From an uncultured Oscillospiraceae bacterium (GTDB lineage: Bacteria; Bacillota; Clostridia; Oscillospirales; Oscillospiraceae): a stretch of DNA of 64,000 bases. The stretch is taken from NCBI GenBank assembly GCA_944385415.1, contig CALWXC010000007.1:1-64000 (forward strand). Direction: 5' to 3'. Made by a program: the position numbers and the translations under genes. This document shows positions 50,785 through 59,709 of this stretch, piece by piece (position 1 is the stretch's first letter; each line of letters starts with the position of its first letter). The notes beneath the pieces are model-generated. The model was given only the letters and a program-made list of their open reading frames with translations, made no database searches and was not told where the DNA came from.

Positions 50785-51051
50785 TCAGCAGTCGCCGAGG
50801 CCGGACTCGATGAGCTCCACGGCGGCGGCCAGGGCGGCCTCCTCCTGCTCACCGTTGCACTGGACCTCGATCTCGCTGCCCTGCTTCATGCAGGCGGCCA
50901 TCAGGTGCATAATGCTCTTGGCGTTGATGGCGGTGCCCTTGAACACGATGGTCACATCGCAGGGGAAGGCGCTCATCTTGGTGACGAACAGCTGCGCGGG
51001 ACGCATGTGCATACCCTGGGGATTGATAATCTTGACTTGAGCGGAAACCAT
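50785..51051 (-). CDS. ptsH: Phosphocarrier protein HPr
   Basis: The 88-residue protein carries phosphate from enzyme I to the fructose-type IIA. The active histidine is in QGMHMRPAQLF; most HPr proteins read GLHARPA, so the Leu and Ala positions are both Met here. The regulatory serine (Ser46 equivalent) is kept in NAKSIMHLM, so HPr kinase regulation is possible. It lies 22 nt before ptsI and 32 nt after fruA. The start follows AAAGGTAGGAATTTACT. Confidence 0.93.
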   Translation of the reverse strand: MVSAQVKIINPQGMHMRPAQLFVTKMSAFPCDVTIVFKGTAINAKSIMHLMAACMKQGSEIEVQCNGEQEEAALAAAVELIESGLGDC

Positions 51052-51083
51052 AGTAAATTCCTACCTTTCTTTTGTACAGGTTG

Positions 51084-53012
51084 TTAAGACTTCTTTTTCT
51101 TGAGCAGGCCCAGCAGGATGGTGCCGACGGCGGTACCCACCGCCAGGGCGATGAGGTAGCCCACCACATTGGTCATGACGGGGAACACGAAGATACCGCC
51201 GTGGGGTGCGGGCAGCGCGCAGCCGAAGGCCATGGACAGGGCTCCCGCCACGCCGGAGCCCACGATGCAGGCGGGCAGGACGCGGAGGGGGTCGGCGGCG
51301 GCGAAGGGAATCGCGCCCTCGGTGATGAAGCACAGACCCATGATGAAGCTGACGATACCGGACTTGCGCTCCTCATTGGTGAAGCGGTTGCGGAAGAAGA
51401 ACGTGGCGCAGGCGATGGCCAGGGGGGGCACCATACCGCCCATCATGACGGCGGCCATGACGTCGGAGCCCTCGGAGGCGGACACGGCGGCCAGGGTGGA
51501 CGTGCCGAACACATACGCGGCCTTGTTGAAGGGACCGCCCATATCAATGGCCATCATACCGGCCAGGACGATGCCCAGGACGATTTTGCTGCCCTCGCCC
51601 ATGGATTCCAGACCGGAGTAAATGGCGGTGTTGATGAGGCCCACAATGGGGTTGATCAGGCACATAAAGAGACCGATCAGGGCCAGACCCACCACCGGGT
51701 AAATGAGGATGGGCTTGATGCCCTCCAGAGCTTTCGGCAGCTTGTCGCAGACTTTTCTCAGGGCCAGCATCAGATAACCGGCGGCAAAACCGGCGATCAA
51801 CGCACCCAGGAAACCGGCGGACACGGCGGTGCCGGTGGGAGAGGAGAAGGTGGCGCCGGACACGGCGATGGCGCCGCCGGCGAAGCCCACCATCAGGCCG
51901 GGCCGGTCGGCGATGGACATGGCGATGAAACCGGCCAGAATGGGCAGCATAAAGTTAAACGCCACATTGCCCATGCTCTTGAGCCAGGCGGCCACGGGGG
52001 TGTTCATACCGAAGTTGGCGTAATCGATGGAGGGGTCGTCCAGCAGGAACGCCAGAGCCATGAGGATACCGCCGCCGATGACAAAGGGCAGCATATGGCT
52101 GACGCCGTTCATCAGCTGTTTGTACAGCTTCCGGCCGAAGGACTCATTGGTAACGCTTTCGGTCTTCTCGCCGGTGTGGTGGTAGATGGGGGCTTGGGGA
52201 GCCTCATGAATCAGTTCCTCCGGCTTATGGATGCCCTCGGAAACGGGGACCCGCAGAACGGGCTTGCCGTCGAAGCGGCTCAGCTCCACTTCCTTGTCGG
52301 CGGCGATAATGACGCCGTCACAGTTTGCGATTTCCTCGGCGGTCAGCACGTTTTTCGCGCCGCCGGAGCCCTGGGTCTCCACCTTGACGGCAATGCCCAG
52401 CTCCTTGCCCTTCTTTTCCAATGCCTCGGCGGCCATGTAGGTGTGGGCGATGCCGGTGGGGCAGGCGGTGATGGCCACAATCCGGGGGCCGCTCTTGGCT
52501 GCTGCAGCGGGTGCGGGCTCCTGGGCCGTCTCCGGTTTTTCGGGTGCGCCGAACTTGGCGGTCTCATAGCGGTCGATGACGGCCATAAAGGCCGCGGCGT
52601 CCGCCGCGCCGCGCAGTTCCGCGGTAAAGCTGGGGTCCATCAGCAGGACCATCAGGTGGGAGAGAATCTCCAAATGCAGGTCGCCGTCCATGGGGGCGGC
52701 AATCATAAAGAACAGATCCGAAGGCTGGCCGTCCATGGCGCCGTAGTCCACACCCTGGGTCAGGGTGCAGGCGGCCAGGCTGGGGGCCTTGACACAATCG
52801 CTTTTGGCGTGGGGCACGGCAATGCCCATTTCGATGGCCGTGGAGGTCTGGGCCTCTCGGGCCAGAATGGCCTCCTTGTAACCGGCCTTGTCGGACAGAC
52901 AGCCGCCCTTGTCCTGGAGGTCCACCAGGAAATCGATCATGGCGGCCTTGTCGGCCACCGCAGGAGTGTGGAGCGCGATTTTCTCGGCGCTCAGCAAATC
53001 AACAATGCGCAT
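51084..53012 (-). CDS. fruA: Fructose-specific PTS enzyme IIABC
   Basis: The 642-residue protein joins three domains: IIA (1-150) with phosphohistidine H68 in GIAVPHAKSD; IIB (about 175-275) with phosphocysteine C184 in ITACPTGIAHT; and IIC (about 300-640), eight to ten membrane helices with NGVSHMLPFVIGGGILMAL, GEGSKIVLG and GAIPFAAADPLRV. It imports fructose (or mannose-like sugar) as the 1-phosphate. It lies 18 nt after fruK. The start ATG follows AAAGAGAGGTACTTATCCC. Confidence 0.95.
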   Translation of the reverse strand: MRIVDLLSAEKIALHTPAVADKAAMIDFLVDLQDKGGCLSDKAGYKEAILAREAQTSTAIEMGIAVPHAKSDCVKAPSLAACTLTQGVDYGAMDGQPSDLFFMIAAPMDGDLHLEILSHLMVLLMDPSFTAELRGAADAAAFMAVIDRYETAKFGAPEKPETAQEPAPAAAAKSGPRIVAITACPTGIAHTYMAAEALEKKGKELGIAVKVETQGSGGAKNVLTAEEIANCDGVIIAADKEVELSRFDGKPVLRVPVSEGIHKPEELIHEAPQAPIYHHTGEKTESVTNESFGRKLYKQLMNGVSHMLPFVIGGGILMALAFLLDDPSIDYANFGMNTPVAAWLKSMGNVAFNFMLPILAGFIAMSIADRPGLMVGFAGGAIAVSGATFSSPTGTAVSAGFLGALIAGFAAGYLMLALRKVCDKLPKALEGIKPILIYPVVGLALIGLFMCLINPIVGLINTAIYSGLESMGEGSKIVLGIVLAGMMAIDMGGPFNKAAYVFGTSTLAAVSASEGSDVMAAVMMGGMVPPLAIACATFFFRNRFTNEERKSGIVSFIMGLCFITEGAIPFAAADPLRVLPACIVGSGVAGALSMAFGCALPAPHGGIFVFPVMTNVVGYLIALAVGTAVGTILLGLLKKKKS

Positions 53013-53029
53013 GGGATAAGTACCTCTCT

Positions 53030-53932
53030 TTAAAAGGCGTCCAACAACGCCAGGATTTCCGTTTGGGTGGCCAGACCCTCCGTAAAGGCCGTGGCGGAAC
53101 CGGCAGCAGCGCCCAGCCGCTGGGCGTAACCGTAGTCGAGCCGTTCCAGCCAACCGGCCAGGAATCCGGCCACCATGGAGTCGCCCGCGCCCACGGAGTT
53201 GCACACGGTCCCCTTGGGGACGCCCAGGCGGTGGCGGTTGCCGTGCTCATCCAGCAGCAGGGAGCCGTCCCCGGCCATGGACACCAGAACGTTCCGGGCG
53301 CCCTGCTCCTGGAGCTTGGCGGCACAGGCGGCAATGGCGTCGTCGGTGACGGGGGTCTCTCCGAAAATCTCGCCCAACTCCAGATTGTTGGGCTTGATCA
53401 GGAAGGGCCGGTACGGCAGAGCGCTGAGCAGCAGTTCCCGGGTGGAATCCACCACAAAGGCAATGTTTCGGTCACTGAGCCGGGCCAGCAGGTTTTTGTA
53501 CACATCGTGGGACAACGCGGCGGGCACGGAACCGGAGATCACGAGAAAGTCGCCCTCGTGAAGGCCGTCCAGCTTCTGTTGCAGCTGGGAAAGGGCCTCG
53601 GGACCGATTTCCGGGCCGCGGCCGTTGACCTCGGTCTCCTTCCCGGCTTTCAGCTTGACGTTGATGCGGGTCATGCCCTCGTCGAGCCAGACGAAATCGG
53701 TGCGGATGCCCTGGGCCTGGAGCCCTTCCTCCAGGGCCTTGCCGGTGAAACCGGCCAGAAAGCCCGTGGCCACGGTGTCCACCCCCAGGTTGTGGAGGAT
53801 GGTGGAGACGTTGATACCCTTGCCGCCCCACTGAATCACCTCTCGGGCCGAACGGTTGATGGCACCGGCTGTAAAGCGGTCCAGCCAGACCACATAATCC
53901 AGGGCCGGGTTGAATGTGACTGTGTAGATCAA
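53030..53932 (-). CDS. fruK: 1-phosphofructokinase
   Basis: The 300-residue PfkB-family kinase converts fructose 1-phosphate to fructose 1,6-bisphosphate. The first motif GGKGINVSTILHNLG and the second, NSVGAGDSMVAGFLAGW, with catalytic aspartate in GAGDS, are complete; KPNNLELGEIFG lies between. It overlaps fruR by 4 bp (ATGA) and precedes fruA by 18 nt, typical of a fructose operon. The substrate assignment rests on this context and on the 1-phosphofructokinase-type motif spacing. Confidence 0.95.
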   Translation of the reverse strand: MIYTVTFNPALDYVVWLDRFTAGAINRSAREVIQWGGKGINVSTILHNLGVDTVATGFLAGFTGKALEEGLQAQGIRTDFVWLDEGMTRINVKLKAGKETEVNGRGPEIGPEALSQLQQKLDGLHEGDFLVISGSVPAALSHDVYKNLLARLSDRNIAFVVDSTRELLLSALPYRPFLIKPNNLELGEIFGETPVTDDAIAACAAKLQEQGARNVLVSMAGDGSLLLDEHGNRHRLGVPKGTVCNSVGAGDSMVAGFLAGWLERLDYGYAQRLGAAAGSATAFTEGLATQTEILALLDAF

Positions 53933-54678
53933 TGGGAAACCTCCTTGATGACCGTCTGTTCCAGATAGTCGGGGTCGGGCAGCCGTTCGGTGATGATGGT
54001 GGCCTTTTCCAGGGGCAGCACCGTCACCGCCGAGACCTTTTCAAACTTGGAGCTGTCGGCCAGGACATAGGTGAGGTAGGACTGTTCGGCGGCCTTGGCC
54101 TTGATGGCTGCTTCCTCCGGGTCTGGGGTGGTAAAGCCCTGGCGGATGGTGATGCCGTTGATGCCCAAAAACGCCTTGGTGAAGTTGTACTTCCCCAGTT
54201 CGGCCAGTGCCGTGGGACCGACGACGGCCCAGGTGCCGGGTTTCAGATAACCGCCGATGATGTAGGCCCGCAGCCCCATTTCCAGCATCCGATGGGCGCA
54301 GGCGATGCCGTTGGTGACAAAGGTGGCCTTGCAGCCGCCCAGATAGTCAATCATCCGCATGGTGGTGGTACCGGCGTCCAGATAGATGACGTCGTCATGG
54401 CTGATGAGTCCGGCGGCATATTTGGCAATGGCGGCCTTTTCAAACTGGAACAGCTGGGTCTTGGTGGGAACGTCAGGCTCCTCGCCCTGGAACTCACTGG
54501 CGGCCAGAACGGCGCCGCCGTGGACCTTGTTGAGCCGTCCCTGTTTGGCCAGGGCCGTCAGATCCCGGCGGATGGTGGCCTCGGAGGCCCCCGTCAGTTC
54601 ACAAAGACGCATGACGCTGGCGGTCCGGGCGTCGCTGAGCTCCTGGAGAATCAGTTCAAAGCGCTTTTCAGCCAGCAT
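53929..54678 (-). CDS. fruR: DeoR-family regulator of the fructose operon
   Basis: The 249-residue repressor has an N-terminal DeoR helix-turn-helix (1-60: RFELILQEL, TASVMRLCELTGASEATIRRD, LNKVHGGAVL) and a sugar-phosphate-binding C-terminal domain with DDVIYLDAGTTTMRMI and TFVTNG. In related operons the effector is fructose 1-phosphate. The start ATG follows GGAAAGGAGGGGAGACC. It is the first gene of the fruR-fruK-fruA-ptsH-ptsI unit, so it regulates itself, and the repeats at 54746-54771 are candidate operator sites. Confidence 0.92.
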   Translation of the reverse strand: MLAEKRFELILQELSDARTASVMRLCELTGASEATIRRDLTALAKQGRLNKVHGGAVLAASEFQGEEPDVPTKTQLFQFEKAAIAKYAAGLISHDDVIYLDAGTTTMRMIDYLGGCKATFVTNGIACAHRMLEMGLRAYIIGGYLKPGTWAVVGPTALAELGKYNFTKAFLGINGITIRQGFTTPDPEEAAIKAKAAEQSYLTYVLADSSKFEKVSAVTVLPLEKATIITERLPDPDYLEQTVIKEVSH

Positions 54679-54730
54679 GGTCTCCCCTCCTTTCCGGTTG
54701 GTCGGTTTTGATCGTTTTTTATCGAACCCA

Positions 54731-54771
54731 ATGATAACACTAAATTCAATCATAGTCAATCTTTTTCAATC
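54731..54771 (-). promoter_or_regulatory. Promoter and operator repeats of the fru-pts operon
   Basis: On the minus strand TTGACT and TATCAT are 17 bp apart. GATTGA occurs three times with an exact 10-bp step (plus-strand TCAATC at 54746, 54756 and 54766), and one copy overlaps the -35 box. The pattern suits repression by FruR. Confidence 0.65.
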
Positions 54772-54820
54772 ATTTTCCGACAAAAAATTTTTCCCCTCCC
54801 CTGCCCTGGGTCCCGCAGAC

Positions 54821-54862
54821 AAAAACAGGGCGGGACCCGGAAAAAAGTTGGGTCCCGCCCTG
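54821..54862 (-). terminator. Terminator of spoVAC
   Basis: CAGGGCGGGACCC pairs with GGGTCCCGCCCTG; the minus-strand T-run TTTTTG follows. Confidence 0.85.
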
Positions 54863-54892
54863 GGGGGGCGTTGGGGAAAACATGGGGAACAA

Positions 54893-55342
54893 TTATCCGA
54901 ATTGTTGCAGAATTACCAGGATAATGCCATAGATCACGCTGGCGGAGATACCGAAAACGAGGACAGGACCGGCGATGGTGAACATCTTGGCGGCGACGCC
55001 CATCACCAGGCCCTCGGAGCGGTATTCCATGGCTGGGGATACCATGGCATTGGAGAATCCAGTGATTGGAACCAGGGTACCGGCTCCGGCCACCTTGGCG
55101 ATATCATCAAAAACGCTCAAACCCGTCAGGAGCGCGCCGCAGAAAATGACGGTGATGGACGTGAGGGTACCGGCCGTTTCCTCGTCAAAGCCGACAGCCA
55201 TCCAACCGGTGCGGATCAGTTGGGCAATGGCGCAGATGGCGCCGCCGATGAGAAAGGCAAAGAGTACGTTTTTGTAGCTGGGGGATGAGGGGGACAGACT
55301 GGAAACGTATTGGTTGTATTCTTTAGGGGACATTTGCTGCAT
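54893..55342 (-). CDS. spoVAC: Stage V sporulation protein AC
   Basis: The 149-residue membrane protein has four helices. YKNVLFAFLIGGAICAIAQ, GLSVFDDIAKVAGAGTLVP, TGFSNAMVSPAMEYRSEGL and GVAAKMFTIAGPVLVFG match SpoVAC. In the SpoVA channel it takes up and releases dipicolinic acid in the spore. SpoVAD and SpoVAE are not adjacent here, which is unusual. The start follows GGAGGTGTTTTC. It is a single gene with a terminator at 54821-54862. Confidence 0.92.
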   Translation of the reverse strand: MQQMSPKEYNQYVSSLSPSSPSYKNVLFAFLIGGAICAIAQLIRTGWMAVGFDEETAGTLTSITVIFCGALLTGLSVFDDIAKVAGAGTLVPITGFSNAMVSPAMEYRSEGLVMGVAAKMFTIAGPVLVFGISASVIYGIILVILQQFG

Positions 55343-55401
55343 GAAAACACCTCCGATGCCCCTAGTATCCCCAGTAAATTTAAAAGTTTTACTCGATACG
55401 C

Positions 55402-55434
55402 AAAAAAATCCGCAGGAAAACTTCCTGCGGATTT
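55402..55434 (-). terminator. Terminator of the ribosomal-protein operon
   Basis: CCGCAGGAAG pairs with TTCCTGCGG across TTT; the minus strand continues with ATTTTTTT. A fragment of AAAAGTTTTACTCGAT (55381-55396) lies next to it. Confidence 0.85.
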
Positions 55435-55447
55435 CTGTATCGAAGGA

Positions 55448-55798
55448 TTAGTCCTTCTCCACCAGCTCGATGATAGCCATTTCAGCGGCGTCACCACGGC
55501 GGGGGCCGAGGCGGGTCACACGAGTGTAACCGCCGTTACGCTTGGCGTAAGCGGGGGCGATCTCGTCAAACAGCTTCTTGGCGACGTCCTCCTTGGTGAT
55601 CCAGGCCAGGGCCTTACGGTAGGCAGCCAGGTCCTTCTTCTTACCCAGGGTGATCATCTTCTCGGCGATGGGCTGAATCTCCTTTGCTCTGTAGAACGTG
55701 GTCTCCAGCTTGCCGTTTTCGAACAGATAGGTGGTCATAGCTCTCAGCATCGCCTTCCGCTGATCGGTGGTTCTGCCGAGCTTACGAGTTCCGAACAT
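55448..55798 (-). CDS. rplQ: Ribosomal protein bL17
   Basis: The 116-residue large-subunit protein begins [18 protein letters not shown] and ends with the [15 protein letters not shown] tail, diagnostic of bL17. It is the last gene of the cluster, and the terminator lies 15 nt after its stop. The 27-nt space to rpoA and the ribosome site GGGAGGGAATATCA show co-transcription. Confidence 0.97.
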   Translation of the reverse strand: MFGTRKLGRTTDQRKAMLRAMTTYLFENGKLETTFYRAKEIQPIAEKMITLGKKKDLAAYRKALAWITKEDVAKKLFDEIAPAYAKRNGGYTRVTRLGPRRGDAAEMAIIELVEKD

Positions 55799-55825
55799 TG
55801 ATATTCCCTCCCTTTACAAGGTCAC

Positions 55826-56788
55826 TTAGTTGTTAGAGTTGCTGTTGTCGTCGCTGGCCAGACTAAGACCCATCATTGCCAGCTTGTTCTGCACTTCCTC
55901 CAGCGACTTGCGGCCCATGTTGCGCACCTTCATCATATCCTCGCCGGTTCTGGAGATCAGATCCTCGACGTTGTTGATGTTGGCACGCTTGAGGCAGTTG
56001 AAGCTGCGGACGGACAGGTCCAGCTCTTCGATGGTCATTTCGAGCACCTTGTCGCGGTGGGACTCGGCCTTTTCCACCACCGTCGTCTTGCTGGCCACGG
56101 CCTCGGAGAGGTCCGTAAACAGACTCAGGTGATCGGACAGAATCTTGGCGCCAAGGGACACGGCGTCGCGGGCCGAAATGGTGCTGTCGGTCCAGACTTC
56201 CAGTGTCAGCTTGTCATAGTCGGTCATGTTGCCCACACGGGTGTTCTCCACCGTATAGTTCACCTTATACACGGGGGTATAGATGGAATCGATGGGAATC
56301 ACGCCAATGACGCTCTGTGCGGGCTTGTTGCGGTCGGCAGGAACGTAACCGCGGCCATGGCTCAGGGTAATCTCCATGTTGAAGGTGGCGTCAGGGCCAA
56401 GGGTGCAGATGTGGAGATCCGGGTTGAGGATTTCCACATCGCCATCCACCTTGATATCGCCGGCACAGACCTCACACTCGCCGGAGGCGTCGATGTAAAC
56501 GGTCTTGGTGCCCTGGCAATGGAGCTTGGCGATGATCTTCTTGACGTTCAGCACGATTTCGGTGACGTCTTCCTTGACGCCGGGAATCGTGGAGAACTCG
56601 TGCTGGATACCGGCGATCTTGATGGAGGTCGCAGCGGTACCCGGCAGCGAGGAAAGAAGGATCCGACGGAGAGAATTACCCAACGTGATGCCGTAGCCTC
56701 TCTCCAGGGGGTCCACGACGTACTTGCCGTAGGAACTGTCCTCGAGAGAATCGATACACTCGATGCGGGGCTTTTCAATTTCTACCAT
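55826..56788 (-). CDS. rpoA: RNA polymerase alpha subunit
   Basis: The 320-residue protein has the N-terminal dimerisation domain ([20 protein letters not shown]; 1-230) and the C-terminal domain ([20 protein letters not shown] with the helix-hairpin-helix contact to promoter UP elements and activators). The C-terminal linker and tail ([12 protein letters not shown]) are variable. It lies between rpsD and rplQ as in most Firmicutes. The start follows AAGGAGGGTATCTTAAATT. Confidence 0.97.
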   Translation of the reverse strand: MVEIEKPRIECIDSLEDSSYGKYVVDPLERGYGITLGNSLRRILLSSLPGTAATSIKIAGIQHEFSTIPGVKEDVTEIVLNVKKIIAKLHCQGTKTVYIDASGECEVCAGDIKVDGDVEILNPDLHICTLGPDATFNMEITLSHGRGYVPADRNKPAQSVIGVIPIDSIYTPVYKVNYTVENTRVGNMTDYDKLTLEVWTDSTISARDAVSLGAKILSDHLSLFTDLSEAVASKTTVVEKAESHRDKVLEMTIEELDLSVRSFNCLKRANINNVEDLISRTGEDMMKVRNMGRKSLEEVQNKLAMMGLSLASDDNSNSNN

Positions 56789-56871
56789 AATTTAAGATAC
56801 CCTCCTTGTAACTCCGAAACAAAACTGTTTCGTTGCCATACTTCAGCTTACCAATTTGTGAGGGCGATGCG

Positions 56872-57468
56872 TTACTTGGAGTACAACTCGACGATCAGGT
56901 GTTCAGCGATCTCGAAGTCAATGTCATCCTTGGTGGGCATGGCAATGACCTTGCCGGAAAGGTTGTTCTTATCTCTGTCCAGCCACTTGGGAGCGGCGAC
57001 GAAAGCGTTGTCCTCCTTCATCTTCTTGAAGCGGTTGTTGGAAGCGCTCTTCTCGCACACGGCGATGACGTCGTTCAGGCTCACCAGGTAGGAGGGGATG
57101 TCGACGCGCTTGCCGTTGACGGTGAAGTGGCCGTGGTTCACCAGCTGACGAGCCTCGCGGCGGGTAGCGGCGAAGCCCAGGCGGTACACCACATTGTCCA
57201 GACGGCGCTCCACCAGCTGCAGCAGGTTGTTACCGGTGTTGCCGCCCATGCGCTCGGCCTTCTCGTAGTACATCCGGAACTGCTTCTCCAGGATGCCGTA
57301 CACGAAACGGACCTTCTGCTTCTCCTGCAGCTGCAGGCCGTACTCGGACTTCTTGGTTCTTCTCTGGCCGCCGGGGTTCTTGTTGGAGCTCTTGGAATAG
57401 CCCATGGCGGCAGGAGAAACGCCCAGCGTTCTGCAACGCTTCAGAATGGGTTGCGTATTTTTAGCCAT
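56872..57468 (-). CDS. rpsD: Ribosomal protein uS4
   Basis: The 198-residue small-subunit protein has the S4 domain ([20 protein letters not shown] and [20 protein letters not shown]). The N-terminal part lacks the usual four zinc-binding cysteines of the CXXC type (a zinc-free form). It follows rpsK with 25 nt spacing and a GGAGGATCACGTAACT site. Confidence 0.97.
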   Translation of the reverse strand: MAKNTQPILKRCRTLGVSPAAMGYSKSSNKNPGGQRRTKKSEYGLQLQEKQKVRFVYGILEKQFRMYYEKAERMGGNTGNNLLQLVERRLDNVVYRLGFAATRREARQLVNHGHFTVNGKRVDIPSYLVSLNDVIAVCEKSASNNRFKKMKEDNAFVAAPKWLDRDKNNLSGKVIAMPTKDDIDFEIAEHLIVELYSK

Positions 57469-57493
57469 AGTTACGTGATCCTCCTTTTAGCGA

Positions 57494-57895
57494 TTAAACG
57501 CGGCGTCTCTTGGGAGGACGGCAGCCATTGTGAGGAATGGGGGTGACGTCCTTGATCATGTTGACCTCGAGGCCAGCGGACTGCAAAGCGCGGATAGCGG
57601 CTTCACGGCCCTGGCCGGGGCCCTTGACGTACACTTCGACGGTCTTCAGGCCATGCTCCATTGCAGCCTTGGCAGCGGTTTCTGCAGCCATCTGAGCGGC
57701 GAAGGGAGTGGACTTTCTGGAACCGCGGAAGCCCAGACCACCGGAGGAAGCCCAGGACAGAGCGTTGCCCTGGAGATCGGTGATGGTAACCATGGTGTTG
57801 TTGAAGGTGGAGCGGATATGCGCGGCACCCTTCTCGATGTTCTTACGTTCGCGGCGTCTCTTGACGACCTTCTTAGTAGCAGCGGCTTTAGCCAT
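57494..57895 (-). CDS. rpsK: Ribosomal protein uS11
   Basis: The 133-residue protein has the uS11 signature [20 protein letters not shown] and the conserved end [20 protein letters not shown]. It forms part of the small-subunit platform. It begins 14 nt after rpsM, with GGAGGGATATGTC. Confidence 0.97.
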   Translation of the reverse strand: MAKAAATKKVVKRRRERKNIEKGAAHIRSTFNNTMVTITDLQGNALSWASSGGLGFRGSRKSTPFAAQMAAETAAKAAMEHGLKTVEVYVKGPGQGREAAIRALQSAGLEVNMIKDVTPIPHNGCRPPKRRRV

Positions 57896-57909
57896 GACAT
57901 ATCCCTCCT

Positions 57910-58278
57910 TTACTTCTTCTTATTGGCGATGGTCTTCTTGGGACCCTTGCGGGTACGAGCGTTGGTCTTGGTACGCTGACCACGGACAGGCAGGCCTCTT
58001 CTGTGACGGGTGCCACGATAGCAGCCGATCTCGGTCAGTCTCTTGATGTTCAGCGCGGTCTCACGGCGCAGGTCGCCCTCGATGGTGTAGTTCTTGGCGA
58101 TCTCTTCGCGGAGCTGAGCCTCCTGCTCGTCGGTCAGGTCCTTCACGCGGGTATCGGGGTTGATGCCGGTCGCCTTCAGGATGTCGTTTGCGCTCTTTCT
58201 GCCAATGCCGAAGATATAAGTGAGTCCGATCTCGATTCTCTTATCTCTGGGCAGGTCAATACCGGAAATACGTGCCAT
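57910..58278 (-). CDS. rpsM: Ribosomal protein uS13
   Basis: The 122-residue protein begins [19 protein letters not shown] and contains [14 protein letters not shown] and [16 protein letters not shown], all conserved. It contacts the 16S rRNA head. It begins 18 nt after rpmJ. Confidence 0.97.
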   Translation of the reverse strand: MARISGIDLPRDKRIEIGLTYIFGIGRKSANDILKATGINPDTRVKDLTDEQEAQLREEIAKNYTIEGDLRRETALNIKRLTEIGCYRGTRHRRGLPVRGQRTKTNARTRKGPKKTIANKKK

Positions 58279-58296
58279 ATTACTTCGTGCACCTCC

Positions 58297-58410
58297 TTAG
58301 CCTTGTCTTTGTTTGTGTTTGGGGTTTTCGCAAATAACCATAACACGGCCCTTGCGCTTGATGACTTTGCACTTTTCGCACATGGGCTTGACGGACGGTC
58401 TTACCTTCAT
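58297..58410 (-). CDS. rpmJ: Ribosomal protein bL36
   Basis: This 37-residue protein, too short for most gene lists, reads [20 protein letters not shown] onward and ends HKQRQG. The Zn-binding pattern C11, C14 (CEKC), C27 and H32 is present, so this is the zinc-binding (C+) form. It is preceded by GGAGGTTACAGT and lies between infA and rpsM. Confidence 0.95.
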   Translation of the reverse strand: MKVRPSVKPMCEKCKVIKRKGRVMVICENPKHKQRQG

Positions 58411-58438
58411 ACTGTAACCTCCATATGAGAAATACGTC

Positions 58439-58657
58439 TTATTTACTTCTCCAGGTGATTCTGCCGCGGGTCAGGTCATACGGAGACATCTGCACCGTGA
58501 CCTTGTCGCCGGGGAGAATCTTGATAAAGTTCATCCGGAGCTTGCCGGAAATATGAGCCAATATCGTGTGTCCGTTGCCGATGTCAACGGAGAACATCGC
58601 ATTTGGCAGCGCATCCGTTACGATGCCCTCAAGCTCGATTACGTCGTCTTTTGCCAA
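58439..58657 (-). CDS. infA: Translation initiation factor IF-1
   Basis: The 72-residue OB-fold protein [19 protein letters not shown]... binds the A site of the small subunit during initiation. [17 protein letters not shown] and [13 protein letters not shown] are diagnostic. It starts 4 nt after the KOW-protein stop, with AAGGAGGGTAAAAACTT. Confidence 0.97.
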   Translation of the reverse strand: MAKDDVIELEGIVTDALPNAMFSVDIGNGHTILAHISGKLRMNFIKILPGDKVTVQMSPYDLTRGRITWRSK

Positions 58658-58661
58658 GTTT

Positions 58662-58949
58662 TTACCCTCCTTGGTTATGACTTTGGTTTTGATGGCGAAG
58701 TCTCGCCAAATCCCTGCGTAATTCGCTGTCGAGCACCTCTCCCCCGGCCCGCAGGCGTTGGGCGGAGAGGCAGTCGGTCCGTGCGATCAGTCGGACATGC
58801 TTCAGCTTTTTCCGTTTGGGATGAAAGAGTTTTCTGCACTTTCCGTCGGCCACGGCGGCGTAGGTTCCGTCGCAGTCCACGACAAAGAACCAGTCTCCCC
58901 GGTCGTGACCGGCCAGGGATTCCACCAGGTCTCCCTTGGAAATCTCCAT
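58662..58949 (-). CDS. KOW-domain RNA-binding protein (L14e-like)
   Basis: The 95-residue protein has a KOW/SH3-like barrel: [21 protein letters not shown] then [23 protein letters not shown]. The C-terminus (60-95) is Arg/Gln-rich. It is a common companion between map and infA in Clostridia, related in fold to eukaryotic-type L14e/L27e, and its role is unproven but presumably ribosomal or translational. ATG 58949 is preceded by GAGGAGCTTTAGT and lies 1 nt after the map stop. Confidence 0.85.
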   Translation of the reverse strand: MEISKGDLVESLAGHDRGDWFFVVDCDGTYAAVADGKCRKLFHPKRKKLKHVRLIARTDCLSAQRLRAGGEVLDSELRRDLARLRHQNQSHNQGG

Positions 58950-58950
58950 A

Positions 58951-59706
58951 CTAAAGCTCCTCGGTGACTGTGAGGATCTCCGGCTCACCGTCTGTGATAG
59001 CCACAGTGTTTTCGTAGTGAGCCGACAGCTTACCGTCTGTCGTCACCGTGGTCCATTGATCTTTCAGGACGCGCACATCGTATGTGCCCTGGTTTACCAT
59101 GGGTTCAACAGCGATTGTCATACCGCGGACCAGCCGCGGGCCTCTACCTGGGGCGCCGAAGTTGGGCACCTCCGGCGATTCATGCAGCTTTTCGCCGACG
59201 CCGTGGCCGACGAAGCTGCGGACAACGGAGAATCCGTTGGCCTCCACATAGGACTGAACCGCGTGGGAAATATCGGACACCCGATATCCCTGGCGTGCAA
59301 ACTTCATCCCCTCAAAGAAGCTCTGCTTTGTGACAGCGATGAGCTTTTCCGCCTCGGCAGAGATGCTGCCGCAGGCGAAGGTAGCGGCGCAATCACCGTG
59401 AAAACCGCCCCAATAGGCACCTACATCCACGCTGACAATGTCGCCCTCACGAAGGACCCGTCCGTCGGGAATTCCGTGGATCACCACATCGTTTACAGAG
59501 ATGCAAGCGCTAGCGGGGTATCCTGAGTAGTTCAGGAAAGACGGCTTCGCGCCCTGCGACACGATATAATCGTGAACAGCCTTGTCGATCTCCATGGTAG
59601 TGACGCCGGGCCGGACCATGGATCCGGCCAGAGCACGGGCTCCGGCGGCAATTCTGCCGGCCCGGCGCATCACCTCGAGCTCACGCTCAGTTTTGACAGA
59701 TATCAT
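58951..59706 (-). CDS. map: Methionine aminopeptidase, type I
   Basis: The 251-residue metalloenzyme removes N-terminal methionine. The five metal ligands are visible: D in VSVDVGAYWGGFHGD (two aspartates), H in GHGVGEKLHE, E in IAVEPMVNQG and the last E in YENTVAIT. No N-terminal zinc finger or extension is present. It begins 3 nt after adk and shares its transcript. Confidence 0.95.
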   Translation of the reverse strand: MISVKTERELEVMRRAGRIAAGARALAGSMVRPGVTTMEIDKAVHDYIVSQGAKPSFLNYSGYPASACISVNDVVIHGIPDGRVLREGDIVSVDVGAYWGGFHGDCAATFACGSISAEAEKLIAVTKQSFFEGMKFARQGYRVSDISHAVQSYVEANGFSVVRSFVGHGVGEKLHESPEVPNFGAPGRGPRLVRGMTIAVEPMVNQGTYDVRVLKDQWTTVTTDGKLSAHYENTVAITDGEPEILTVTEEL

Positions 59707-59709
59707 AGA

